Assembly: GCF_001269655.1 (NCBI RefSeq)
Contig: NZ_LHVE01000007.1
Span: 434,001 to 498,000 of the forward strand
Source: Pseudomonas thivervalensis
Lineage (GTDB): Bacteria > Pseudomonadota > Gammaproteobacteria > Pseudomonadales > Pseudomonadaceae
Length of the DNA: 64,000 bases
Reading direction: 5' to 3'
The translations under genes were made by a program, and so were the position numbers. The notes beneath the pieces are model-generated. The model made no database searches. It was not told where the DNA came from and saw only the letters and a list, made by a program, of their open reading frames with translations. This document shows positions 54,170 through 62,610 of this stretch, piece by piece (position 1 is the first letter of the stretch; each line of letters starts with the position of its first letter).

Positions 54170-55552
54170 TCAAATGACGCGGGAGAAGCGTTGGCGATTG
54201 TGCCGCTCCAAATAGGCATCGAACACCATACACACAGATCGCACCAGCAGGCGTCCTGCGGGCAGTACCTGGAGGTGGACATCATCCAATTCGATCAGTC
54301 CATCCTCGGCCATCGCCTGTAATTGCGGCCACAGCGGCGCGAAGTAACTGCGCAAATCGACATTGAAACGCTGTTCGATGTCAGCGAAGGCCAGGTGGAA
54401 ATGGCAGATCAATTGCTGGATCACCGCGCGTCGCAACCGATCGTCGGCATTGCAGATCAGTCCGCGACTGGTTGCCAGTTGCCCGTCGGCGAGGGTGTTC
54501 TGGTAATGGTTCAGGTCGCTGCTGTTCTGGCAGTACAGATCACCGATCTGGCTGATGGCTGACACCCCGAGGCCGATCAGGTCGCAATGACCATGGGTGG
54601 TGTAGCCCTGGAAGTTGCGCTGCAACGTGGCCTCTTCCTGGGCGATGGCCAGCTCGTCGTCGGGCAGGGCGAAGTGGTCCATGCCGACGTAGCGGTAGCC
54701 GGCGGCGGTCAGTTGTTCGATGGTGCGTTGCAGCATCGCCAGTTTCTGCTCCGGGTTCGGCAAGTCCTGGCTGTTGATGCGCCGTTGGGGCATGAAGCGT
54801 TCCGGCAGGTGGGCATAGTTGAATACCGAGAGCCGGTCCGGTTGCAGGTGGATGACTTCCTCGACGGTGCGGGCGAAATTGTCCGGGGTCTGCTTGGGTA
54901 GCCCGTAGATCAGGTCGATGTTGATCGAACGGAACTGCAAGGTCCGGGCAGCCTCGACCACGGCGCGGGTTTCTTCCAGGCTCTGCAGGCGATTGACGGC
55001 GCGTTGCACCGCCGGGTCGAGGTCTTGCAGGCCGATGCTGACCCGATTGAACCCCAGTTCACGCAACAGGCCCATGGTCGACCAATCGGCTTCCCGGGGA
55101 TCGATCTCGATGCCGTAGTCGCCGGAATCGTCGTCCAGCAGGTTCAGGTGCTTGCGCAACGAGGCCATCAGTTGCCGGAGTTCGTCATGGCTGAGGAACG
55201 TCGGGGTGCCGCCGCCAAAGTGCAACTGTTCGACGCGCTGGGTGGGGTCCAGGTGGCAGCCGATGAGCTGGATTTCCTGTTCCAGGCGCTGCAGATAGGC
55301 GTGGGCGCGGCCGCGGTCCTTGGTAATGACCTTGTTGCAGGCGCAGTAGTAGCAAATGTTCGCGCAGAACGGCACGTGCACATACAGCGACAGTGGTCGC
55401 CGGGCCTTGCGGCTGTCACGCAGGGCATGGAGCAGGTCGAAGGTGCCCACCTGGCCGCCGAACTGCGCCGCAGTCGGGTACGAGGTGTAGCGTGGTCCCG
55501 CCAGGTCGTAGCGGCGGATCAGGTCTGAGTCCCAACGGATGGCGTCGAGCAT
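54170..55552 (-). CDS. hemN: Oxygen-independent coproporphyrinogen III oxidase
   Basis: A radical-SAM enzyme of 460 residues that makes protoporphyrinogen IX without oxygen. The cluster motif is HVPFCANICYYCACNKV (C-x3-C-x2-C with a further C). HFGGGTPTFLS and the segment YGLPKQT are also typical. ATGs exist at 55579 and 55552. I prefer 55552 because GGGGA lies in front and because the start of transcription expected from the Anr box (near 55579) would leave no leader for the earlier one. It is divergent from no gene; the Anr box lies 60 bases upstream. Confidence 0.95.
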   Translation of the reverse strand: MLDAIRWDSDLIRRYDLAGPRYTSYPTAAQFGGQVGTFDLLHALRDSRKARRPLSLYVHVPFCANICYYCACNKVITKDRGRAHAYLQRLEQEIQLIGCHLDPTQRVEQLHFGGGTPTFLSHDELRQLMASLRKHLNLLDDDSGDYGIEIDPREADWSTMGLLRELGFNRVSIGLQDLDPAVQRAVNRLQSLEETRAVVEAARTLQFRSINIDLIYGLPKQTPDNFARTVEEVIHLQPDRLSVFNYAHLPERFMPQRRINSQDLPNPEQKLAMLQRTIEQLTAAGYRYVGMDHFALPDDELAIAQEEATLQRNFQGYTTHGHCDLIGLGVSAISQIGDLYCQNSSDLNHYQNTLADGQLATSRGLICNADDRLRRAVIQQLICHFHLAFADIEQRFNVDLRSYFAPLWPQLQAMAEDGLIELDDVHLQVLPAGRLLVRSVCMVFDAYLERHNRQRFSRVI

Positions 55553-55613
55553 GCGGGTGTTCCCCGGATAGGCTGGCATAGGGCGAGTCTAGGGCGATAG
55601 GGGCGGGGCGGTT

Positions 55614-55627
55614 TTGATTTGCGTCAA
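55614..55627 (-). promoter_or_regulatory. Anr box upstream of hemN
   Basis: TTGATTTGCGTCAA (plus strand) fits TTGAT-N4-ATCAA with one change. A -10-like TAGACT (minus strand, 55586-55591) is at the right place for a class II FNR-type promoter centred at -41.5, predicting a start near 55579. Confidence 0.82.
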
Positions 55628-55675
55628 CGGCGCATCGGAGCTGTCGATGATGTTAGTCCAAGCAACTCAAAACTC

Positions 55676-55848
55676 GTGGCGAGGGAGCTTGCTCCCGCTC
55701 GGCTGCGTCCGTAGGAGCTGCGTAGGAGCTGTCGAGTGCAACGAGGCTGCGATCTTTCCCCAGCCACTTGAGTCTCAAGCGAAAGATCAAAAGATCAAAG
55801 ATCAAAGATCAAAGATCAAAAGATCGCAGGCTTCGCCAGCTCCTACAC
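55676..55848. repeat. REP composite with a tandem heptamer run
   Basis: A lone arm GTGGCGAGGGAGCTTGCTCC CGCTCGG is followed by an inverted pair of the GTAGGAGCTG family (55710-55848). Its centre carries five to six copies of AGATCAA(A) at 55784-55826. The right outer arm of the first family is missing. Confidence 0.88.
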
Positions 55849-55852
55849 ATCA

Positions 55853-56536
55853 TTAATGCCCCATGAGCCAATGCTGATGCGGTCCTGGCAGTGTCCAGAT
55901 CCCGAAGACCATCACCAACAACCCGCCGGCCATGCGCACGCTGCGTTTGCGCAGCAGGGCGGTGATGCGTTCGGCGGCCAGGCCGGTGGCGAGCAGCACC
56001 GGCCAGGTACCCAGGCCGAAGGCGAGCATCAGCAGCGCACTGTCCAGGGCATTGCCCTGGCTGGCGGACCAGAGCAGGGTGCTGTAGACCAGCCCGCACG
56101 GCAGCCAGCCCCACAGGGCGCCGAGCAGCAAGGCCCGGGGCAGGCTCGACACCGGCAGCAAGCGGTTGGCGACGGGCTGGATGTGCCGCCACAAGCCACG
56201 CCCCACGCTTTCGATGCGGGTCAGCCCGCTCCACCAACCCGCCAGGTACAGGCCCATGGCGATCAACAGCAAGCCGGCCAATACCCGCATGATCATCGCC
56301 GCCGGGCTGTTGGACACGGCCCATCCGGCCAGGCCGATCAACAACCCGGCGGTGGCATAGCTCAGGATCCGCCCCAGGTTGTACGCCAGCAGTAACCAAA
56401 AACGGCGGCTGCGCTGTTCCTTGGGAATCGCCAGGGTCAGGGCGCCCATCAGGCCGCCGCACATGCCCAGGCAATGGCCGCCGCCCAACAGGCCAAGGAT
56501 GACGGCTGAAACCAGCAGCGGTGCCAGGTCAAGCAT
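55853..56536 (-). CDS. SafE/UreH-like membrane protein of cbb3 cluster
   Basis: An inner-membrane protein of 227 residues with about six helices. The N-terminal LGLLGGGHCLGMCGGLMGAL and the later GALWGWLPCGLVYSTLLWSA are the paired metal/cysteine motifs of the UreH-like/SafE transmembrane family. Members next to ccoS/ccoI genes are thought to help copper delivery to cbb3 oxidase. The ATG at 56536 lies in the end of ccoS (eight-base overlap), so it is the last gene of ccoGHIS. Function here is inferred from neighbours. Confidence 0.85.
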   Translation of the reverse strand: MLDLAPLLVSAVILGLLGGGHCLGMCGGLMGALTLAIPKEQRSRRFWLLLAYNLGRILSYATAGLLIGLAGWAVSNSPAAMIMRVLAGLLLIAMGLYLAGWWSGLTRIESVGRGLWRHIQPVANRLLPVSSLPRALLLGALWGWLPCGLVYSTLLWSASQGNALDSALLMLAFGLGTWPVLLATGLAAERITALLRKRSVRMAGGLLVMVFGIWTLPGPHQHWLMGH

Positions 56537-56747
56537 GGGGCGGGGCCTTGTCGTCCGGCTTGCGGGCCTCGCCACTGGCTTCGTCCACCGCCGCCTTGTG
56601 GTTCGGGTCCTGGTCGTCGAACAGAATGCTGTGGGCCGGACCGTCGAGGTCGTCGTACTGCCCGCTGTCCACGGCCCAGAAGAAAATGTACACGGCGACG
56701 GCCACGATCAGCAGCGCGGCCGGGATCATCACGTAAAGAGCTGGCAT
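56529..56747 (-). CDS. ccoS: Cbb3-type oxidase assembly protein CcoS
   Basis: A small membrane protein of 72 residues: one N-terminal helix (ALYVMIPAALLIVAVAVYIF), then FFWAVDSGQYDDLDGPAHSI, diagnostic for CcoS. It is required for incorporation of cofactors into the catalytic CcoN subunit in other bacteria. It follows ccoI by 25 bases and overlaps the next gene. Confidence 0.95.
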   Translation of the reverse strand: MPALYVMIPAALLIVAVAVYIFFWAVDSGQYDDLDGPAHSILFDDQDPNHKAAVDEASGEARKPDDKAPPHA

Positions 56748-56772
56748 TGTCGGAACTCCATGCCCGCGCGGC

Positions 56773-59223
56773 TCAGGCCGGCAGCGGGCGGGTATCGGGC
56801 GTGGCGGCGAAAACCTGCGCCTTGGGTTGGCGGGTCAACCTCAGGGCATTCAACACCACGGTCAACGAACTGATGGACATGCCGACCGCGGCCCACACCG
56901 GCGTGATCCAGCCGAGGGCAGCGAACGGCAACATGAGGCCATTGTACAGCCCTGCCCACACCAGGTTCTCGACGATCACCCGGCGGGTGCGTCGGGCCAG
57001 GCTGAAGGCGTGGATCAGGGCCTCGAGGCGGTTGGACAGTAGCACCGCGTCGGCACTGGTCTTGGCCAGGTCGGTGGCCGAGCCCATGGCGACACTGATG
57101 TCCGCGGCTGCCAGTACCGGTACGTCGTTCACGCCATCGCCGAGCATCAGCACCTTGCGACCTTGTTGGTGCAGCTGTTGCAACACGGCCAGCTTGTCAT
57201 CCGGGCGCAGGCCGCCCCGGGCCTCATCGATGCCCAGCTCGGCGGCGACACTGACGACCATCGGTGAGCTGTCGCCCGACAGCAGCAGCGTCCGCCAGCC
57301 CCGCGCCTTGCAGGCGGCCAGCAGGGCCGGGGCATCGTCGCGCAAACGGTCATCGAGGACGAACCAGGCCAGTGGTCCGATCTCATCGCCCAGCAACAGC
57401 CATTGTCCGGCTTCGTCTGGCATCTGCGGTACGGGAGCGTCACTCAGTTCGCAAACAAAACCGGGCTGGCCGATGCGCAGGCGCTGCTCCGCCACCAGAC
57501 CTTCGAGCCCCAACCCCGGGGTGCTTTGCACGTGCTCGGCAGCCAATGGCGCACGGCCGAACGCCCGGGCGATGGGGTGTTCCGAGCGGTTTTCGAGGGC
57601 GGCGGCCAAGCCCAGGCACTGATCGCTGTCGAGGCCCGCCAATGGCCGAATGGCGCGCAACGCCAGGCGGCCTTCGGTGAGGGTGCCGGTCTTGTCGAAA
57701 ATGACTGTGTCGATCTGGTTCAGGCCCTCCAGCACATGGCCGCGCGTCAGCAGCAGGCCAAGTTTGTGCAAGGTGCCGGTGGCGGCGGTGAGGGCGGTGG
57801 GCGTGGCGAGGGACAACGCGCAGGGGCAGGTGGCGACAAGCATTGCCAATACGATCCAAAAGGCCCGCGAGGCATCCAGCTGCCACCACAACAGGCCGAT
57901 GGCCGCCGCGGCGACCAGGGAGAACAGCAGGAACCATTGGGCGGCGCGATCAGCGATTTCCGCCAGTCGCGGTTTTTCGGCCTGGGCCCGCTCCAGCAGG
58001 CGCACGATCGCCGACAGCCGAGTGTCTTGTCCGAGGGCCAGCACCTCGACGGTCAAGGCGCCTTCGACATTCAGCGTGCCCGCGGTGACCGCATCACCCA
58101 CGTGCCGAGGTTGTGGCAGGTATTCACCGGTCAGCAGCGATTCGTCGATGCTGGACTGACCCTCGAGGATCTTGCCATCCGCTGGCAGGACCGCCCCGGG
58201 ATGCACCAACACCCGGTCGCCGGTGCGCAATTCGCTGAGCAGGATGCGTTCACTCTGGCCGTCATTCGACAGGCGCAGGCACGAGGCCGGCAACAGATTG
58301 ACCAGTTGGGCGGTGGCGGCCGCCGTGCGCTCCCGGGCCCGGCGTTCCAGGTAGCGGCCGGCCAGCAGGAACAGGGCGAACATGCCCACGGCATCGAAGT
58401 ACAACTCGCCGACACCCGTGATCGACGTCCAGATTCCGGCAATGTAGGCGCTGCCAATGGCCAGGGACACCGACACGTCCATGGTCAGGTGCCGGGTGCG
58501 CAGGTCGCGCATGGCGCCTTTGAAGAATGGCGCGCAGCTATAGAACACGATGGGCGTGGTGAGGAACAGGGCGACCCAGCGCAGGATGGTGTGCATCTCC
58601 GGGCTCAGGTCGATGTTGAATTCCGGCCAGGTGGCCATGGTTGCCATCATCGCCTGGAACCACAACAGGCCGGCTACGCCCAACTGGCGCAGGGCCAGGC
58701 GGTTTTGTGCGGCGAGTTGCTCGCAGGCCTGGTCGGCCTGGTACGGATGGGCGACGTAGCCGATCTGGCGCAACTCGGCGAGCAGCGTGCTCAGCGGCAA
58801 CTGGGCGTCGGCCCAGCGCACATGCAGGCGATGGTTGGACAGGTTCAATCGCGCCTCGGCCACGGCCGGCAGGCTGCGCAGCTGTTTTTCGATCAGCCAG
58901 CCGCAGGCGGCGCAACTGATACCTTCCATCAACAGGGTGGTTTCGGCCAATTCGCCCTCATGACGCACGAACGACTGCTGCACGTCAGGGCGATCATACA
59001 GCGCCAGTTCATCGGTCAACTGGACGGGCAGGGTCTCTGGATTGGCCGACGCTTCACTGCGATGCTGGTAATAACTTTCCAGGCCACCGGCGACAATGGC
59101 TTCGGCCACCGCCTGGCAGCCCGGGCAGCACAGCTCGCGGGTTTCACCGAGGACAACGGCGGTGAAGCGACTGCCCGGGGGGACGGGCAGGGCGCAGTGG
59201 TAGCAGGGCTGTGGAGTGGTCAT
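56773..59223 (-). CDS. ccoI: Copper P1B-type ATPase CcoI for cbb3 assembly
   Basis: A copper-transporting ATPase of 816 residues. The N-terminal cysteine-rich part has CYHC and CCPGC, followed by a heavy-metal domain with GISCAACGW (about 100). The membrane ion site is CPC (ATCPCALSLAT), the actuator has TGE (LLTGEYLP), phosphorylation is at DKTGT, and the hinge is GDGVND. It supplies copper for the CuB site of CcoN rather than general copper resistance, as judged from its place in ccoGHIS. The ATG at 59223 gives MTTPQPCYHCALP; a longer frame runs into the REP. Confidence 0.95.
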   Translation of the reverse strand: MTTPQPCYHCALPVPPGSRFTAVVLGETRELCCPGCQAVAEAIVAGGLESYYQHRSEASANPETLPVQLTDELALYDRPDVQQSFVRHEGELAETTLLMEGISCAACGWLIEKQLRSLPAVAEARLNLSNHRLHVRWADAQLPLSTLLAELRQIGYVAHPYQADQACEQLAAQNRLALRQLGVAGLLWFQAMMATMATWPEFNIDLSPEMHTILRWVALFLTTPIVFYSCAPFFKGAMRDLRTRHLTMDVSVSLAIGSAYIAGIWTSITGVGELYFDAVGMFALFLLAGRYLERRARERTAAATAQLVNLLPASCLRLSNDGQSERILLSELRTGDRVLVHPGAVLPADGKILEGQSSIDESLLTGEYLPQPRHVGDAVTAGTLNVEGALTVEVLALGQDTRLSAIVRLLERAQAEKPRLAEIADRAAQWFLLFSLVAAAAIGLLWWQLDASRAFWIVLAMLVATCPCALSLATPTALTAATGTLHKLGLLLTRGHVLEGLNQIDTVIFDKTGTLTEGRLALRAIRPLAGLDSDQCLGLAAALENRSEHPIARAFGRAPLAAEHVQSTPGLGLEGLVAEQRLRIGQPGFVCELSDAPVPQMPDEAGQWLLLGDEIGPLAWFVLDDRLRDDAPALLAACKARGWRTLLLSGDSSPMVVSVAAELGIDEARGGLRPDDKLAVLQQLHQQGRKVLMLGDGVNDVPVLAAADISVAMGSATDLAKTSADAVLLSNRLEALIHAFSLARRTRRVIVENLVWAGLYNGLMLPFAALGWITPVWAAVGMSISSLTVVLNALRLTRQPKAQVFAATPDTRPLPA

Positions 59224-59273
59224 GGGTATCGCATGAAGGCCTGGCATAGTGGGCTTGCAAGGAGGTACACGAA

Positions 59274-59370
59274 CTGTAGGAGCTGCCGAAGGCTGCGATC
59301 TTTCCCCTGGCACTTGAGTCTCAAGCGAAAGATCAAAAAAAAAGATCGCAGCCTTCGGCAGCTCCTACAG
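59274..59370. repeat. Inverted repeat of the GTAGGAGCTG family inside ccoGHIS
   Basis: CTGTAGGAGCTGCCGAAGGC TGCGATCTTT and the inverse AAAGATCGCAGCCTTCGGCA GCTCCTACAG pair almost perfectly, with a poly-A centre. It fills the gap between ccoH and ccoI within the operon. Confidence 0.92.
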
Positions 59371-59383
59371 GGCTGTGAGCAGC

Positions 59384-59923
59384 TTATTTTTTCAGGTCCT
59401 CAGCACCTTGCAGCGGCTCATCACCAAGCAGGATGGCCTGGTCGTGGTTGATCTGCTCTTCTTCGAACAGGCGCCAGGTCTTGTCGTTTTCCACCCCCAG
59501 CAATTCGACAAAGCGCCGGCCTTCGATCTTGTCCGTCAACTGACCGACGTAGCGCCCCGGTTCGCTATCGTTGCGGGTCAGGACGACCTTGCGGTCCTTC
59601 TCCGGCTGGGTTGGCGAGATCAGGCTCAGTTCCAGGGTCTGGGGACGGCTGTCGCCGTTCAGGCGCAGGTTCACTTCGCCGGTCACGTCATCCAATTGCA
59701 CGTTGGCATGCAGTTGCAGGGTCTGGGCCAGCAATTCGCGCTCCAGCGAGCGGTTGATGCCCTTGCCGGCTTCGTAATAGTTGTCATTGACCAGGTTGTC
59801 GGGGTTGTTCACCGCAATGGTCACCATCGTCAGGCTCAGTGTCACCGAGCAGCTCAGGATCGCAATGATGATCCACGGCCAGAGGTGCTTGTACCAAGGG
59901 CTGGTGGCGGTTGCTGCAGGCAT
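59384..59923 (-). CDS. ccoH: Cbb3 oxidase accessory protein CcoH (FixH)
   Basis: A protein of about 179 residues with one N-terminal membrane helix (WPWIIIAILSCSVTLSLTMV) and a periplasmic FixH domain (NNPDNLVNDNYYEAGKGINR, then EVNLRLNGDSRP). It is needed for stable cbb3 oxidase assembly. Possible starts are a TTG at 59938 and ATGs at 59929 and 59923. The last has GAGAG at the best distance. It follows ccoG closely. Confidence 0.93.
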   Translation of the reverse strand: MPAATATSPWYKHLWPWIIIAILSCSVTLSLTMVTIAVNNPDNLVNDNYYEAGKGINRSLERELLAQTLQLHANVQLDDVTGEVNLRLNGDSRPQTLELSLISPTQPEKDRKVVLTRNDSEPGRYVGQLTDKIEGRRFVELLGVENDKTWRLFEEEQINHDQAILLGDEPLQGAEDLKK

Positions 59924-59934
59924 GTTCATTTCTC

Positions 59935-61350
59935 TCAACGAGTTTGTGGGCCGATGAACCGGCTCTTGGCTTCGACATGTACGCTTTCGTCATCGGCGTC
60001 CTTGAGGATGAACGTCACCTCGTTGGTGCTCGATGGCAATTGTTCCGGTGCGCTGGACAGTTCAACCGGCTGGCTGTAGATCTCGCCGGCCGCGACCTTG
60101 ATTTCCCGACGGCCTTGCAGCTTGAGGTCAGGCAGGCCGGCAGCGTCCAGGATGTACGTATGGTCGCGTTGGTCCTTGTTCATGATCTTCAGGCTGTAGA
60201 CGTTCTCGATCCGGCCTTCGGCGTTTTCGCGGTACAGCACGCGGTCCTTGCTGACATCGAAACCCACCAGCGAGCGCATGAAGAACGCTGCCGCCAGCAG
60301 GCTGATCATCGTCAGCAACACCAGCGCATAACCGATCAGGCGTGGGCGCAGTTTATGGGTTTTCTGCCCCGAGAGGTTGTGTTCGGTGGTGTAGCTGATC
60401 AGGCCGCGTGGATAATCCATCTTGTCCATGATGTTGTCGCAGGCATCGATGCAGGCCGCGCAGCCGATGCACTCGATCTGCAGGCCGTCACGGATGTCGA
60501 TGCCGGTAGGGCAGACCTGGACGCACATGGTGCAGTCGATGCAGTCCCCAAGGCCCAAGGCCTTGTAGTCGACGCCTTTCTTGCGCGGGCCACGGCTCTC
60601 GCCACGACGCGGGTCGTAGGACACGATCAAGGTGTCCTTGTCGAACATCACGCTCTGGAAGCGTGCATAAGGGCACATGTAGATGCACACCTGCTCACGC
60701 AGCCAGCCGGCGTTGCCGTAGGTGGCGAGGGTGAAGAAGCCGATCCAGAAATACGACCAGCCATCGGCCTGGCCGGTAAAAAACTCGAACACCAGTTCGC
60801 GGATCGGCGTGAAGTAACCGACAAAGGTCACGCCGGTGACGAAGCCGATCAGCAGCCACAGGCTGTGCTTGGCGAACTTGCGCAGGAATTTGTTGGCGCC
60901 CATGGGGGCCTTGTCGAGCTTGATGCGCTGGTTGCGGTCGCCTTCGGTGACTTTTTCGCACCACATGAAGATCCAGGTCCACACGCTTTGTGGGCAGGTG
61001 TAGCCGCACCACACCCGCCCGGCATAGACCGTGATGAAGAACAGGCCAAACGCGGCAATGATCAGCATCCCCGACAGCAGGATGAAGTCCTGGGGCCAGA
61101 AGGTTGCACCAAAAATAAAGAATTTACGCTCTGGCAGGTTCCACCAGACGGCTTGGTGGCCGCCCCAATTCAACCAGACCGTACCGAAATACAGCAGGAA
61201 CAGGAACGCTCCGCCAACCATCCGCAGGTTACGGAACAGGCCGGTGAAGGCGCGGGTGTAGATTTTTTCCCGAGAGGCGTACAGGTCGACGCTGTTGTTC
61301 GCGTCCTTGGCAGGCGGGGTAACGTCATGTACCGGAATCTGGTTACTCAT
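59935..61350 (-). CDS. ccoG: Cbb3 oxidase accessory ferredoxin CcoG
   Basis: A polyferredoxin of 471 residues in the inner membrane. About five helices are seen, with WCGYTCPQSVWTWIFMWCEK and CIYMCPYARFQSV. Two [4Fe-4S] motifs lie at about 260-300 (CIDCTMCVQVCP and CIGCAACIDAC). A periplasmic C-terminal domain follows (about 360-470). CcoG has been reported as a copper reductase in cbb3 biogenesis. The ATG at 61350 gives MSNQIPVHDVTPP. It leads ccoG-ccoH-ccoI-ccoS and has an Anr box upstream. Confidence 0.95.
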   Translation of the reverse strand: MSNQIPVHDVTPPAKDANNSVDLYASREKIYTRAFTGLFRNLRMVGGAFLFLLYFGTVWLNWGGHQAVWWNLPERKFFIFGATFWPQDFILLSGMLIIAAFGLFFITVYAGRVWCGYTCPQSVWTWIFMWCEKVTEGDRNQRIKLDKAPMGANKFLRKFAKHSLWLLIGFVTGVTFVGYFTPIRELVFEFFTGQADGWSYFWIGFFTLATYGNAGWLREQVCIYMCPYARFQSVMFDKDTLIVSYDPRRGESRGPRKKGVDYKALGLGDCIDCTMCVQVCPTGIDIRDGLQIECIGCAACIDACDNIMDKMDYPRGLISYTTEHNLSGQKTHKLRPRLIGYALVLLTMISLLAAAFFMRSLVGFDVSKDRVLYRENAEGRIENVYSLKIMNKDQRDHTYILDAAGLPDLKLQGRREIKVAAGEIYSQPVELSSAPEQLPSSTNEVTFILKDADDESVHVEAKSRFIGPQTR

Positions 61351-61517
61351 CAATTGCATCCCACGGCAGTGGAAAAGTGCCGGGGCCAGTACGTGCCGAC
61401 CTCGGTCAGAAAGGGTATTGCAGTGGCGCAATGATACGCCTGTCGCTCTGGCTCAAGGGTGCGACCTTTGGTCGCGTTGGGCGTCTGGGTCGAATGGTGT
61501 AGCGGATGTAACAAGTC

Positions 61518-61531
61518 ATGATCCAGATCAA
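61518..61531 (-). promoter_or_regulatory. Anr box upstream of ccoG
   Basis: Minus-strand TTGATCTGGATCAT matches TTGAT-N4-ATCAA at nine of ten positions. It is about 170 bases before the ccoG ATG, so the transcript would have a leader of about 130 bases. Confidence 0.78.
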
Positions 61532-61594
61532 TTGACTATAGACAGTCGATGGCGTTGGCGAAACGAAGACCGCGCTCTGAAGGCCGCTCCGCTT

Positions 61595-61759
61595 TGTGGC
61601 GAGGGAGCTTGCTCCCGCTCGGCTGCGCGTAGGAGCTGCCGAAGGCTGCGATCTTTTGATCTTTCGCTCAGGACTCAATTGTCTGGAACAAGATCGCAGC
61701 CTCGTTGCACTCGACAGCTCCTACACCGCCACCCAGCGGGAGCAAGCTCCCTCGCCACA
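61595..61759. repeat. Composite palindrome: one REP family nested in another
   Basis: Outer arms TGTGGCGAGGGAGCTTGCTC CCGCT and AGCGGGAGCAAGCTCCCTCG CCACA. Inner arms GTAGGAGCTGCCGAAGGCTG CGATC and GATCGCAGCCTCGTTGCACT CGACAGCTCCTAC. Same nested order as at 17946-18116. It lies between the ccoG promoter and the vapC end. Confidence 0.92.
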
Positions 61760-61792
61760 AAAGGCCACCTTATGATGGCTGCCGAATATGTA

Positions 61793-62203
61793 TCAGCCAA
61801 CCCATGGGTTGAGCACCGCCACGCCGCTGCTCTGGAAATCACTCACGTTGCGGGTCACCACGGTCAGGCCATGGACCAGCGCGGTGGCGGCGATCAATGC
61901 ATCGCACTCATTGCTGCGGTCGGGGACGTGCAGGCGAGCGCAGCGCAGTGCGACGGCGCGGTCGACCGCCAGGATCCTGCCAGCAAAGGCCGGCAGCACA
62001 TGATTATCCAGCCAGGCCCGCAAGCGGCTCCCTTGCGTCGGGTCCTTGCGTTCGAAGCGCAGCACGCCGGTTTCCAATTCCAGTACGGTAATTGCCGAGA
62101 CGTACAGGCTGGGAGCGGGAACGCTGCGCGCCCAGGCCTGGACGTGCTTGTCTGCCTGGGATTTGCGCAGTTCGGAAATGACGTTGGTATCGAGTAGAAA
62201 CAT
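61793..62203 (-). CDS. vapC: PIN-domain toxin (VapC/FitB type)
   Basis: A PIN nuclease of 136 residues. The acidic residues expected for metal binding are present: Asp5 in FLLDTNVISELRK, a glutamate in ITVLELETGV at about 43, and aspartates in ECDALIAATA at about 100 and NVSDF at about 119. Such toxins cleave RNA (often tRNA) unless held by the antitoxin. The ATG directly follows the antitoxin stop (TGAATG), which is the classic antitoxin-first order. Confidence 0.92.
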   Translation of the reverse strand: MFLLDTNVISELRKSQADKHVQAWARSVPAPSLYVSAITVLELETGVLRFERKDPTQGSRLRAWLDNHVLPAFAGRILAVDRAVALRCARLHVPDRSNECDALIAATALVHGLTVVTRNVSDFQSSGVAVLNPWVG

Positions 62204-62458
62204 TCAGGAAAGGTCCACCGGGCGGGGCGTGATGACGGCGCGCTCGGTCTCGAAGTCGATGTCCGGCGCATCGGGCATGACCAGCAACTCGACAATGCTG
62301 GTGCCGAGGCCGGTCAGTTTCTGGTACTCCTCAATGCTTAGCAGTACATGGGCCGGCTTGCCACGGTCGGTGATGATCACCGGCCCTTCACGGGTGGCTT
62401 TTTTGGCACCACTTGTGTCGTGGTTGAATTCACGGCTGGAGAGGGTGGTGATGGACAT
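62204..62458 (-). CDS. Phd/YefM-type antitoxin
   Basis: A protein of 84 residues: MSITTLSSREFNHDTSGAKK at the start and REGPVIITDRGKPAHVLLSI, which is the Phd/YefM DNA-binding fold. The C-terminal ~30 residues (acidic, PDAPDIDFETERAVI) would wrap the toxin. It is the first gene of the pair and should repress its own promoter, which would lie in the 98 bases between it and the ccoP terminator. Confidence 0.92.
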   Translation of the reverse strand: MSITTLSSREFNHDTSGAKKATREGPVIITDRGKPAHVLLSIEEYQKLTGLGTSIVELLVMPDAPDIDFETERAVITPRPVDLS

Positions 62459-62556
62459 GGGCGTGCCCTCGTTTTCAGTTTGAATGTAGGCACGTTACTA
62501 CTGGTATGGAGGGGCCGCAAGCGCAACGGGTTTGCCCAGGTTTTTCTGTCGGTAAC

Positions 62557-62591
62557 AAAAAGGCCCCGCCAATCGGATTGGCGGGGCCTTT
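62557..62591 (-). terminator. Rho-independent terminator of the ccoNOQP operon
   Basis: On the minus strand AAAGGCCCCGCCAATC and GATTGGCGGGGCCTTTTT form a long stem with T run. It follows the ccoP stop by 19 bases and insulates the oxidase genes from the toxin-antitoxin pair. Confidence 0.95.
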
Positions 62592-62610
62592 CGTGTATCA
62601 GCTACTTGTC

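Noticed and set aside
55784..55826. Possible CRISPR-like array
   Set aside because: The repeat unit is seven to eight bases with no spacers; it is a simple tandem run.
61595..61759. Insertion-sequence ends around the toxin-antitoxin pair
   Set aside because: The palindrome is a REP composite found elsewhere in the window; no transposase or target duplication is visible.
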